Of a stretch of DNA of 64,000 nucleotides, positions 46,400 to 54,264 are shown one piece after another. The stretch is from Cyanobacterium sp. Dongsha4 (GTDB lineage Bacteria > Cyanobacteriota > Cyanobacteriia > Cyanobacteriales > Cyanobacteriaceae), in assembly GCF_036345015.1 (NCBI RefSeq), contig NZ_CP084098.1, positions 3,299,326-3,363,325 on the forward strand, written 5' to 3'. The position numbers and the translations under genes are program-made. Under the pieces are notes generated by a model that did not search any database, was not told where the DNA came from, and saw nothing but the letters and a program-made list of their open reading frames with translations. Within the stretch, counting starts at the first letter, position 1, and each line of letters opens with the position of its first letter.

Positions 46400-46873
46400 T
46401 TAAGTATTTTCTCTTATAGATTTCCAAAGAATTAAAGCGTCTTCTCCCGTTTTTTTATAGTATTTTTTTCTTCTTCCCGCTTCTTTAAAACCAAATTTTT
46501 GGTATAAATTAATAGCTTTCGTGTTATTCTCTCCTACTTCTAAAGTTGCCCTTTCCAATTTTCTATTAACAGCTTCTTTAAGCAAATTTTCTAGTAATAG
46601 ACTACCTAAACCTTGCCCCTGAAAATCAGGATGAATAGCAAGAATTGTTATATGTGCTTCTTCTAAAATTGCCCAAAAACAACCAAAACCAATAACTCTT
46701 GTCTCCGACTTAGTATTTACTGTGATGATTAATAAATAACTATTAGGACTTTCTATTTCTCTTTTATAGCTGTCTAAACTCCATAAACCACCAAAACAAA
46801 TTTTATCAAGTTCTAACACCTGTTCCAAATCTTTGTCTGTTAAAACCTGAAACTGTATTTCTGCTAAACTCAT
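46400..46873 (-). CDS. rimI: Ribosomal protein S18-alanine N-acetyltransferase (GNAT)
   Basis: A 157-residue GNAT acetyltransferase. The acetyl-CoA loop is HPDFQGQGLGSLLLENLL near 81-98, and the family motif ATLEVGENNTKAINLYQKFGFKEAGRRKKYYKKTGEDALIL lies near 110-150. This matches RimI, which acetylates the N-terminal Ala of S18. Cyanobacterial RimI may act on wider N-termini. The 500-base region upstream holds a possible structured element and a family 2 miniature copy. Confidence 0.87.
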   Translation of the reverse strand: MSLAEIQFQVLTDKDLEQVLELDKICFGGLWSLDSYKREIESPNSYLLIITVNTKSETRVIGFGCFWAILEEAHITILAIHPDFQGQGLGSLLLENLLKEAVNRKLERATLEVGENNTKAINLYQKFGFKEAGRRKKYYKKTGEDALILWKSIRENT

Positions 46874-46956
46874 TTTCGATGATGGTGTGAGAGTGAGATA
46901 ATGTATTTAATTAAAGGCTGAGATAGAAAAAAAACAAATCTTTGTTTATGCTTACT

Positions 46957-47110
46957 AACTGCGGATTTCCCTCTAAATTCTAAAATTATTGACCACTACG
47001 CCGTTTTACCTCAGTTTATGACCTGGTATGTCCAGGTGGAGACCAACGTTTCCGTTTCCGTTTCCGAGTACAAAAGCTCGGTTTACTACCACTGGAAATC
47101 TGTCGGTTTC
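46957..47110. other. Possible structured RNA or folded DNA region
   Basis: Several complementary segments lie close together: GCGGATTTCC (46961-46970) with GGAAATCTGT (47094-47103), CCTGG-tatgt-CCAGG (about 47022-47036) and CCGAG-tacaaaag-CTCGG (about 47063-47081). Three copies of GTTTCC lie at about 47048-47065. There is no reading frame. I cannot match it to a known RNA. It may belong to the rimI leader (minus strand) or be an independent small RNA. Confidence 0.35.
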
Positions 47111-47223
47111 CTCATAATTCAAGTATAGATCAAAAAACTTGATTGGCAGTCACCAACGCAGTAGCCTTGTTATTATCTATGATAATAATTTAATCCTCTT
47201 TGAGCAAGGATTTATCTAATTCT

Positions 47224-47375
47224 AACCTCAGTTTGGTTTAAGAATAACGGGTAAGGGTAGGTTTCAGGTGTTAGAGGATTGGGGTTTTAGGATTCGTGTT
47301 AATTAAACACTTTTGCCCTTTGCTGAGACAGCCCTTTTCGCCATCACTATATTTCATGCGATGATTAAGCAACGC
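47224..47375. repeat. Family 2 miniature element, reverse orientation, decayed
   Basis: Its start reads AACCTCAGTTTGGTTTAAG, the family 2 right end in reverse. The other end (TTTTCGCCATCACTATATTTCAT, reverse of ATGAGTGATGGCRAAAA) is decayed. The interior holds GGTTTCAGGTGTTAG-type sequence without a gene. Length about 150 bases, shorter than the 210-base copies. Confidence 0.45.
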
Positions 47376-47388
47376 CCAAATCTATTTA

Positions 47389-49800
47389 CTACTTGCTAGT
47401 TATCATTATATCATTTGTGGGGAAAATTTCCCTGATTAACCAGTAATTTCCATACTTATTTAAAACCACTTTAATAGCATCAGTCATACTAACTTCTAAA
47501 TCATTTTGATTAATTGCGACTATCATTTTATAAATTAATTCAAAGATAACTCTTGCTTCTTTATTTATTATTAAAAATGAGCCATTTTCAGTATAATTTA
47601 ACTTATCAATTTCTTCTAATCCTACTTTTCCTGTAATGTAACCCTCTTTTTTATCCCTTAATAAATAAAATTTAATATTACGGTTAGATATAACCAATTG
47701 GTTAAAATTTTTAATTCTGGATGTAAAAGCTGAACCACCTATATTTAAAAAACCTACTGCTAATTTTAGCTTATTTCTCGTTATTAGTAAATTTTCTGGA
47801 ATTACCTTTTTTCCTAAAGGTAAATGATCTATATTAATACTTGAATCATAGCTTTTAAATGCCTCCATAATTGTTACTAATTTTCCATACTCATCATCAT
47901 CGGTAATAATGTTAGGGTTGTGATATTTATCAGCAATTAAACGTTCATTTTCTTCTAAGTATTTTAAAATAGGATCATTTGAAGTAATTATTGGTGGTTT
48001 TGGTGGGGGTGTTGGTCCTATTTTCCCCTCAATTTCTTTTACTAATGTTTCTAATTGCTGTAAAGCATTTTCTAATTTATCTAATCTTTCTTCTACAGAA
48101 ATCTTCTTAGGAGGGGGGGGTAAAGGTATGCTTAAAATTCGATAATGATAGTAGTCTGAGGCTTTATTAATTACTTTTCTAATGGAAGATTGTCTCAAAA
48201 TTATTTGTAAATCTTCGGGTTGAAATAACTCCTCTAAAGTTGTGCCAACTCTTTCGCATTTCATCCCTAACATTTTTCTTAATTCATCACTAGAGGGAGT
48301 TTGTAAAATTAGTTGATTAGTGGATAATCTGTCAATGGTAGAATTGTCAAAATATCCTTGAAAACTTTGCCAACGATCTGGAAAAAGATTAACTACAATT
48401 AAAGAGTTAGGAACATGGGTTATAATTTCCCTTAAAGCATTGCCAAAACTGGTAAGAATATCGAGTTTATGAATTAGATATTCCAGTTGGTCAAAGACAA
48501 TAATTAATGGTTCATCTAAAGTCGATAATTGCCCAAATAAACGGATTCCTTCTAAGGCAAAATCTTCTCTGCTGAGATTATCTTCTTGCCAATTATTTAA
48601 GCCTATTTCTTCACAAATTTGACTGTCTAATTCGTTGCCTGTTAACCATCTTCTAACTTTATCTTTGATTTTCAGATCTTTATAGCTACAATATTTAATG
48701 ATACCTTGAAGAATATTAGGGGCGTAACCACTAGCGGAATAATTATTTTCCCACCATTGAGTAATTTTAGTTTCTATATATTTCCAATTATCCCTATTTC
48801 TTTGAGTATTTTCTCCTCCTAAACGTTCATATAAACTTAGACTATCATTTTGTAAAAGTTTAATGATTTGTCCTAATTTTTGGCTTTGATATTCCTGCTG
48901 AATTGTTTTTAAAATATTGACAAAAACATGGGCTAAAAGTAAGTCTAATTGGGTGCGTTGACTGCCTTCGATGTCAACTTTTTGAGCAAAACTTTCTAGT
49001 ATTCTTGAATAGATATGATGCATCACGGAGTTAGGATTGTTAGGTTGACGCACATATAAGAGGCGATTGGTTTTTAAGGTGGCTTTGGCTAACCGCATTA
49101 TCAGGTGAGTTTTTCCGCTTCCTGCTTCCCCCAGTATTAACGCACCTCGACTTTGTTTGTTTTCCCTATCTTGTCTGATTTCTTCCACTAGGGATGTTAG
49201 ATGATAAAATTGGCTTTTGTATATATGCTCAAAGTCTAAATGATTTTGGTAAGGATCATCCACACGACTGCTACTAAAGGGATTTTTAACAGAGGGTGTT
49301 GTCACAATTTTTTCTACTGTCATCGCTGGTTTATCTTCTATTCGGGAGTGAGAAGTTAAGTATAAATATAATTGTAAGGTAAATTGTGCATCATAACGAG
49401 CTCGATGGGCTTGAACTTTTCTAAAATAAAGATTATCCACTTGTAGGAAGAATCTACGGCTTAGGTTACCGAGTTGATAACTGTCGAGGTTGGGGTGTTT
49501 TTCTTGTGCTAATTCAAGGGTGCAGATAAATTGTACTTGGGGTAATTGTTGTCGGCATCGGCGGAAACTCTTATGAAGAATCGTGCGATCGTGTTGTGCA
49601 TTATGACAGATAATGTTTTGGTTAGGTAGAATATTTTGTAAGTCTCTGACTATTTCTGTTAGGGGTTTGTGATTCAGTCTTTTTGTTGTACTGCCTCTTG
49701 TTCTGACAAAGGCTTCGTAAATTAATTTTCCGTCTTGGTTGATAATGGCTATTTCTCTGAGGGTGTCACTTCCTTCGGTGTCGATAACAATAAAATTCAT
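47389..49800 (-). CDS. DEDDh exonuclease fused to a P-loop ATPase, unknown system
   Basis: An 803-residue fusion. Residues 1-150 form a DnaQ-type 3'-5' exonuclease with the full DEDDh set: D7 and E9 (VIDTEG), D71 (HNAQHD), and H132 with D137 (HRARYD). Residues about 185-560 form an AAA/STAND-like ATPase: Walker A GEAGSGKT at 224-231, Walker B LIIVFDQLEYL near 432-442, and a downstream helical part. A proline-rich linker with a short coiled coil (KLENALQQLETLVKEIEGK) lies near 580-610. The last 180 residues form an unknown domain (ITRNKLKLAVGFLNIGG, SRIKNFNQLVISNRNIKFYL). It is a lone gene next to toxin-antitoxin and MoxR genes. A defence or DNA-processing role is inferred from architecture only. 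Confidence 0.8.
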   Translation of the reverse strand: MNFIVIDTEGSDTLREIAIINQDGKLIYEAFVRTRGSTTKRLNHKPLTEIVRDLQNILPNQNIICHNAQHDRTILHKSFRRCRQQLPQVQFICTLELAQEKHPNLDSYQLGNLSRRFFLQVDNLYFRKVQAHRARYDAQFTLQLYLYLTSHSRIEDKPAMTVEKIVTTPSVKNPFSSSRVDDPYQNHLDFEHIYKSQFYHLTSLVEEIRQDRENKQSRGALILGEAGSGKTHLIMRLAKATLKTNRLLYVRQPNNPNSVMHHIYSRILESFAQKVDIEGSQRTQLDLLLAHVFVNILKTIQQEYQSQKLGQIIKLLQNDSLSLYERLGGENTQRNRDNWKYIETKITQWWENNYSASGYAPNILQGIIKYCSYKDLKIKDKVRRWLTGNELDSQICEEIGLNNWQEDNLSREDFALEGIRLFGQLSTLDEPLIIVFDQLEYLIHKLDILTSFGNALREIITHVPNSLIVVNLFPDRWQSFQGYFDNSTIDRLSTNQLILQTPSSDELRKMLGMKCERVGTTLEELFQPEDLQIILRQSSIRKVINKASDYYHYRILSIPLPPPPKKISVEERLDKLENALQQLETLVKEIEGKIGPTPPPKPPIITSNDPILKYLEENERLIADKYHNPNIITDDDEYGKLVTIMEAFKSYDSSINIDHLPLGKKVIPENLLITRNKLKLAVGFLNIGGSAFTSRIKNFNQLVISNRNIKFYLLRDKKEGYITGKVGLEEIDKLNYTENGSFLIINKEARVIFELIYKMIVAINQNDLEVSMTDAIKVVLNKYGNYWLIREIFPTNDIMITSK

Positions 49801-49904
49801 TATAAAAACAAAATTACGAACTTTTATTAATTTTAGTCATGTAAAGAATTATCTTTTTTTGTGCTAATTTATCCAGTGTTTTTAATTCCTTCCCCGCCCG
49901 TGAA

Positions 49905-50123
49905 TCAATGCGAATCTTCCAAGTCAAGACTTTTCTTCCATTCATCAAGGGTTATATAAAATTCGGGATTATCTAAGCGGTATTGTGCATCTCTGACATC
50001 TTCTAAATCTTCTAAATAAGAAATAATTGCTTCTTGTAATAAATCATCTTCTTTTTGCCCCGACTCCATTGCTAAAACTCTATAACGACTTTCGATATTC
50101 TGGCTTAAGTTGACAGTCATCAT
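49905..50123 (-). CDS. Antitoxin-like ribbon-helix-helix protein, no toxin partner seen
   Basis: A 72-residue protein with NIESRYRVLAMESGQKEDDLLQEAIISYLEDLEDVRDAQYRLD, the look of RHH antitoxins of the RelB/DUF6290 group (DNA-binding strand at the start, then two helices). The C-terminal EFYITLDEWKKSLDLED would be the toxin-binding part. Usually a RelE/ParE toxin follows on the same strand, but the next 105 bases to 49800 hold none, so it is an orphan. Confidence 0.7.
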   Translation of the reverse strand: MMTVNLSQNIESRYRVLAMESGQKEDDLLQEAIISYLEDLEDVRDAQYRLDNPEFYITLDEWKKSLDLEDSH

Positions 50124-50182
50124 AAACTATAGTTTTTCTAACCTTTATAATCTTTATAAATTAATTATCCCATAAATATTCT

Positions 50183-51556
50183 CTAGTAAATCTTAACTAC
50201 TTCTCCAAAGGGAAATTTATCCATATCTAATCCCCCCGGCACAACTACCCATAAAACGGGTAAACTTGGTTTATCTCTGGGAAAATCTCCATAACCGTCT
50301 GTTAAATAAACACAAACTCCTTGTAAACATAAGTCTCTGGTTTTTTCTACTTGTTCAAAAAAGGGAATAAATGATGTGCCACCACCGCCAATGGGTTTGG
50401 GAATGTCATCGTTAGCTTTTAGTTCATAACCTCCATAAATGTTAGCATCGGCATAGTATAATTGGCATTGGAGATGAGGATATGCTCCTAATATTCCCTG
50501 TAGTTCACTACAAAATAAATTCATCTGATGATCTGATATTGAACCGCTAGTATCAATGCAAACATATACTTGCACTGATTCCCCTGCTAAAGTATCTAAA
50601 TATAAACCATGAGAGATAAAACGGCGATCGAACCCTTGAAAATCCGTCGGAGTTTGCACTAAATACCGCCAAAGATAAGTACGCCAATCGATTTGTGCTG
50701 ATTGTAATTCTTTGAACTGCCTTTCCATCCCTGCTGGTAATTTACCTTGATTAGTGGTTCGAGCAACGATATTCGCTTGTTGCATGGCATTCTGCCAATA
50801 GGCTTTTAATTCCCCTTGTTTATGTTCTTGGATTGAACCTGTTAATTCTATCTCTAAATTAATATCATTATTTGCTGAAAATTTGTCTTTACTTCGAGTC
50901 TGATTACCATTTTTAGGAGATTCATCAATGATTTCTTGCTGATTATTATCCTTATTATCAGGAGATTTATCGATGGTTTCCTGCTGATTATTAGCAGATT
51001 TATTAATAGTTTTTTGAGGATTATTCTTCTTATTATTAGCAGATTTATTAGTAGTTTCTGGTTGATTATTCTCCTCGTCGTCAGAATCACAAAGAGGTTG
51101 ATTAAGTAAATCTGGTATTAACAGACTAGGTTTAGATTCATCAGGCTGTTGTAAGAGTAATTCGTAAATCTCCTCAACGCTTTTAGTTTCCCATTCAGGT
51201 TTACGGATTCCATTGGGGGGTAATTCATAATTTTTATCCTCAGCGATTAAACCGTTAACCACTATATCACAAGCAATATTCCATAACTGACATTCTCGAT
51301 GGTGTCGGCGAATAGTATGGAATAAAGCCATGTGCAAGATTTCATGTAAAATTAAACCATCTTGCTGTGCTGTCGGTAAAGAAATTAAATATTCGGGATG
51401 ATAAAAAACTGTTTTACCATCTGTAGCGGCGGTATCAATGGCATAACTAGCTTTAAACTGGGCAAATAGGGCTAAAGTAGCAAAAAAGGGGGATTTTACC
51501 CTCATTCTTAATCTGCTATGACTAATTAATTGTTCACTTTGCTCGATCTCACTCAT
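50183..51556 (-). CDS. Metallopeptidase-VWA protein (DUF2201-type), MoxR partner
   Basis: A 457-residue protein. The N-terminal putative peptidase domain carries HEILHMALFH at 71-80, an HExxHxxxxH zinc motif. The C-terminal VWA-like domain has the metal site DTSGSIS near 335-341 and LTDGYGDFP near 420. Between them (about 165-225) is an Asn/Lys/Gln-rich linker with repeats of about 17-22 residues around NNQQETIDKSPDN. Such proteins are encoded beside MoxR AAA ATPases and are thought to act with them as chaperone-like modules. Here the MoxR gene lies 18 bases upstream and has lost its first part. Confidence 0.85.
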   Translation of the reverse strand: MSEIEQSEQLISHSRLRMRVKSPFFATLALFAQFKASYAIDTAATDGKTVFYHPEYLISLPTAQQDGLILHEILHMALFHTIRRHHRECQLWNIACDIVVNGLIAEDKNYELPPNGIRKPEWETKSVEEIYELLLQQPDESKPSLLIPDLLNQPLCDSDDEENNQPETTNKSANNKKNNPQKTINKSANNQQETIDKSPDNKDNNQQEIIDESPKNGNQTRSKDKFSANNDINLEIELTGSIQEHKQGELKAYWQNAMQQANIVARTTNQGKLPAGMERQFKELQSAQIDWRTYLWRYLVQTPTDFQGFDRRFISHGLYLDTLAGESVQVYVCIDTSGSISDHQMNLFCSELQGILGAYPHLQCQLYYADANIYGGYELKANDDIPKPIGGGGTSFIPFFEQVEKTRDLCLQGVCVYLTDGYGDFPRDKPSLPVLWVVVPGGLDMDKFPFGEVVKIY

Positions 51557-51574
51557 AATATATACAACTAAAAA

Positions 51575-52323
51575 TTAGAGAATACCGATAATATTTTGAA
51601 AATCCTTGAAAAAAGTTTGTAATTGTTTTTCCGTTTTTATTAGCTTACTTAAAGCTCCTAATTGTCCTTTTTCCCTCATTATTCTCATTAAATCCACAGC
51701 AAATAACTGTATCCATTCATTACCTGCCTTATCAATCAACCAGCGAAAACCATTTAACGCTTCATCGGCATTTTTCCCCCTAATAGCAAGGGCGATGGCA
51801 GTAGCGTAACGGGTAGATGCTTCTGTGGGAAAGTCGATTTTTTCTCCTTTACCCTTTAAAATCCCGTCAATATCAGGTAAATTTTGATATAACGCCACAA
51901 AAGCATTAAACTCTGCACTTGCACCCTCTCCCACCGCAGGAGTAATATCTATTTGATTAGAGTGTAACTTACTCGCCATTTCCCATGTGCGAGGAGAAGC
52001 CCAAGCATGACTTTGAATATCTAGTTTATGTAATAATTCGCTACGGTAGCTGAGAAAAGCGATAATTTGTTCATGAAAGTTATTTGTCAGGGCGTAGGCT
52101 TTAAAACTATCAAAATCAACAGTTACCTCCAAATGTAGAAAACGATTAGCTAAAGGAGAGGGCATTTCAAATATACTCGCTCTATCTTCTTTACGATTAC
52201 CTGCCGCCCAAATAAACCACCCTTCAGGCACTTCATAAGCCCCTACTTTCCGATCTAAAATTAACTGTTGTGCCACTCCCTGCATGGTAGGCGGTGCCAT
52301 ATTTAACTCATCTAAAAAGAGAA
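51575..52323 (-). pseudogene. MoxR AAA ATPase, 5' end lost to a repeat insertion
   Basis: The remaining frame begins inside the Walker B motif (ILFLDELNMAPP), continues through sensor 1 (WFIWAAGNRKEDRA), the arginine-finger region (PSPLANRFLHLEV) and the lid helices to the end at 51575. Everything before, including Walker A, is missing. Upstream of 52323 the sequence changes to a GGGGGGTTAGGG repeat with an in-frame stop, and no P-loop is found in the next 400 bases. About 90 residues appear lost relative to a full MoxR. An internal ATG at 52300 could make a 241-residue product, but without the P-loop it should not bind ATP. It probably was the partner of the metallopeptidase-VWA gene 18 bases downstream. 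Confidence 0.85.
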
Positions 52324-52347
52324 TACCCTAACCCCCCTTAAACAAAG
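52324..52347. repeat. Half of a REP-like palindrome that interrupts MoxR
   Basis: CCCTAACCCCCCTTAAACAAAG at the MoxR break matches the REP-like family (on the minus strand: TTAAGGGGGGTTAGGG). The other half (AACAAAGGGGGAAC) lies at 52621-52634, so the palindrome is split by the element at 52348-52617. Confidence 0.75.
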
Positions 52348-52617
52348 TCGGCGTAAAATTATATTTTATTAGTTCAATTCATTGAACGTTATCTATTAGC
52401 TTTGTCAATTTATTGCAAAGCGAGTTATGGGATGAAACCCTTACCCCGCAATGAAATCAATTTCATTGCTAATAGCTCTCGTTAAATAAATTTAACCCAA
52501 TTTGGCTGAAAAATATTATTTTTTTTATAATTGATTAATTAATAGTTAAAAAGCTCTGTATATAGCAGTATTTATTAGTTTCAGAAATTAACATTTTTGA
52601 GAATGAAAACACCCTGT
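52348..52617. mobile_element. Miniature element inside the REP-like palindrome (family 1, diverged)
   Basis: A 270-base non-coding element bounded by the direct repeat TTAAACAAAG (52338-52347 and 52618-52627; 10 identical bases). Its right end GAGAATGAAAACACCCTGT resembles the family 1 end GAATGAAACAGCCCTG, and its left end CGGCGTAAAAT is a weak inverse of it. It was inserted after the palindrome had already broken MoxR. Confidence 0.7.
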
Positions 52618-52707
52618 TTAAACAAAGGGGGAACTTATTTTAAGTTTCTCATGAATGATTTAGGATTTCTATAACTAATTGATCGCACTCTATTAATTTA
52701 ATATAAA

Positions 52708-52911
52708 TTATGTTGGTTTTTGTTCTTTTCTCATTTCTTCAATTTCACACCAAAATTCTGCTCTAGTAGTATTTTTTAATGTATCTTGACGCTCTTTTGT
52801 ATAATCACCATTTCCCCAACCCATTTCTTGTAAAAAACGAATGGTGTCAACTTGTCCTAATTCTTTTACTAATACTTGATAACCTTTTTGTTTTAATTCA
52901 GTTGGAATCAT
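52708..52911 (-). CDS. Probable antitoxin, 67 aa
   Basis: A 67-residue protein that follows the PIN toxin by 3 bases on the same strand. KGYQVLVKELGQVDTIRFLQEMGWGNGDYTKERQDTL suggests a short DNA- or toxin-binding helical protein. It resembles small partners of PIN toxins in cyanobacteria, but I do not recognise a named family. The order toxin then antitoxin is less common than the reverse. Confidence 0.6.
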   Translation of the reverse strand: MIPTELKQKGYQVLVKELGQVDTIRFLQEMGWGNGDYTKERQDTLKNTTRAEFWCEIEEMRKEQKPT

Positions 52912-52914
52912 TTT

Positions 52915-53373
52915 TTAATCTCCTTTTAATAAAATATTATTCATTAACCAAATAACTGGATTGTCCAATTTAACTTTTAATAAATCCTGGTATTTTAATG
53001 CTTTTTTGAGTAATCTATCATCGGTTGTTAATAGCACATCTACCATAGCATATTCAGCACTAGCAATATGAAAAGAATCATATAATCCAAAGCCTAGTTT
53101 TTCTAATTCTTGAGATCGAGCGTCAATTTCTTGATTTAAGATTATGGTATGGTCTGCTTTTTTTAGCAGGTTTTTTATTTGTTTTAATTTATCAAGGTTT
53201 TTCATTTTTCTAAGTTCAACTTCAACTACTTCACTACTAACTAATTTATATTGCTCAGAATTAAAAAGTTGAAGAATTGAAGTTACAGATTCTCCTTCTA
53301 AACGATTTCTTTCATAACTCCAATCATCAAAAGGACGATTTAGACAGCAGACATCAAGATAAATTTTAATCAT
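52915..53373 (-). CDS. PIN-domain ribonuclease toxin
   Basis: A 152-residue PIN nuclease. The first catalytic aspartate is D7 in IKIYLDVCCLNRPFDD. A conserved glutamate lies near 50 (VSSEVVEVELRK), and the second acidic cluster is GLYDSFHIASAE near 96-107 followed by VLLTTDDRLLKKA near 112-124. This fits a VapC-like toxin that cuts RNA. It forms a two-gene unit with the 67-residue gene that follows. Confidence 0.85.
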   Translation of the reverse strand: MIKIYLDVCCLNRPFDDWSYERNRLEGESVTSILQLFNSEQYKLVSSEVVEVELRKMKNLDKLKQIKNLLKKADHTIILNQEIDARSQELEKLGFGLYDSFHIASAEYAMVDVLLTTDDRLLKKALKYQDLLKVKLDNPVIWLMNNILLKGD

Positions 53374-53463
53374 GATTATAAAGTAAAAATTATTTTAAGA
53401 TGCGCTCATCGAAGATGCCGCTTTGCGGTTCGCACTCCTTCAGAAAAAAAATATGATCGCACC

Positions 53464-54039
53464 CTAATTTGATAGATTAAATATTTTATGTGCTAACTCA
53501 ATGGAGGTAATAAGAACATAACGTTTATCTTTATCATCCTTTCTTTTTCCCTCAACAAGATACCAACCTTGATCACTTCCTTCTATTGTAATAAGATACA
53601 ATTCCTTATCTTGAGAAAATCCATATATTTGATTAGAGAAATTATCAGGGCATTTATCTGACTTAAATCCCAAGCAATAACCAAAAAGACTATTTTCTTC
53701 TAATGTATCTTGATTAATATATCCATAATGGATATTCTCGTCTTCAACTCTTTTTGTAATTCTTAAAGTTCCTTTATTAATTTTATCCTCATCTTTTTTA
53801 TGCTGAAAAGAAATTTCATAACCAGAACAGTGTAGATTTTCTAATAAAATTTTTAATTGTTCTCTCTCAGATTTTATTTTATCAAGTAACTTTATTTGAC
53901 TTTTACAAGGATTTTTATATAAATATTCCTGTACTTTGTGATAACCCCAATTATTCCAGACGGGATGACGGGGAATGCAAATAGCTTCTAATTCTTTCTC
54001 TAAGGTTGATAGACTAAAGTTGTAGGACATGACTTTCAT
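53464..54039 (-). CDS. Hypothetical protein, 191 aa
   Basis: A soluble protein with no signal peptide or membrane segment. The N-terminus (TLEKELEAICIPRHPVWNNWGYHKVQEYLYKNP) is helical, and the C-terminal half is beta-rich (YGFSQDKELYLITIEGSDQGWYLVEGKRK). The first Met may be the one at residue 4. I do not recognise a family. It is the last gene of the accessory stretch before the IS982 element. It has no clear partner. Confidence 0.6.
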   Translation of the reverse strand: MKVMSYNFSLSTLEKELEAICIPRHPVWNNWGYHKVQEYLYKNPCKSQIKLLDKIKSEREQLKILLENLHCSGYEISFQHKKDEDKINKGTLRITKRVEDENIHYGYINQDTLEENSLFGYCLGFKSDKCPDNFSNQIYGFSQDKELYLITIEGSDQGWYLVEGKRKDDKDKRYVLITSIELAHKIFNLSN

Positions 54040-54264
54040 TTAGTGTTGTCATTGTTTGTATCATAAAACAAAAAAATAAGACATTATATTGCAAATTGTT
54101 AAGACAAAAATATTTTTTTCCTACTACTGCATAATTTGACTAAATGGACTTGATCTCAGTACAGGACAAAAAAATAAAGAAAGGGGTTGCAATGTGGGAA
54201 GGTAGGAGGTTTGATAGAAGTTAACAAAAAATCACACAAATCCTCCTATGAATCAGGTTAACTT

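Noticed and set aside
46957-47110. 6S RNA, SRP RNA, tmRNA or RNase P RNA
   Set aside because: The stems do not extend into a long rod with central bubble, and the core motifs of the other RNAs (such as GGAAGCAGC for SRP RNA or a tag-peptide frame for tmRNA) are absent. Kept only as an unnamed structured region.
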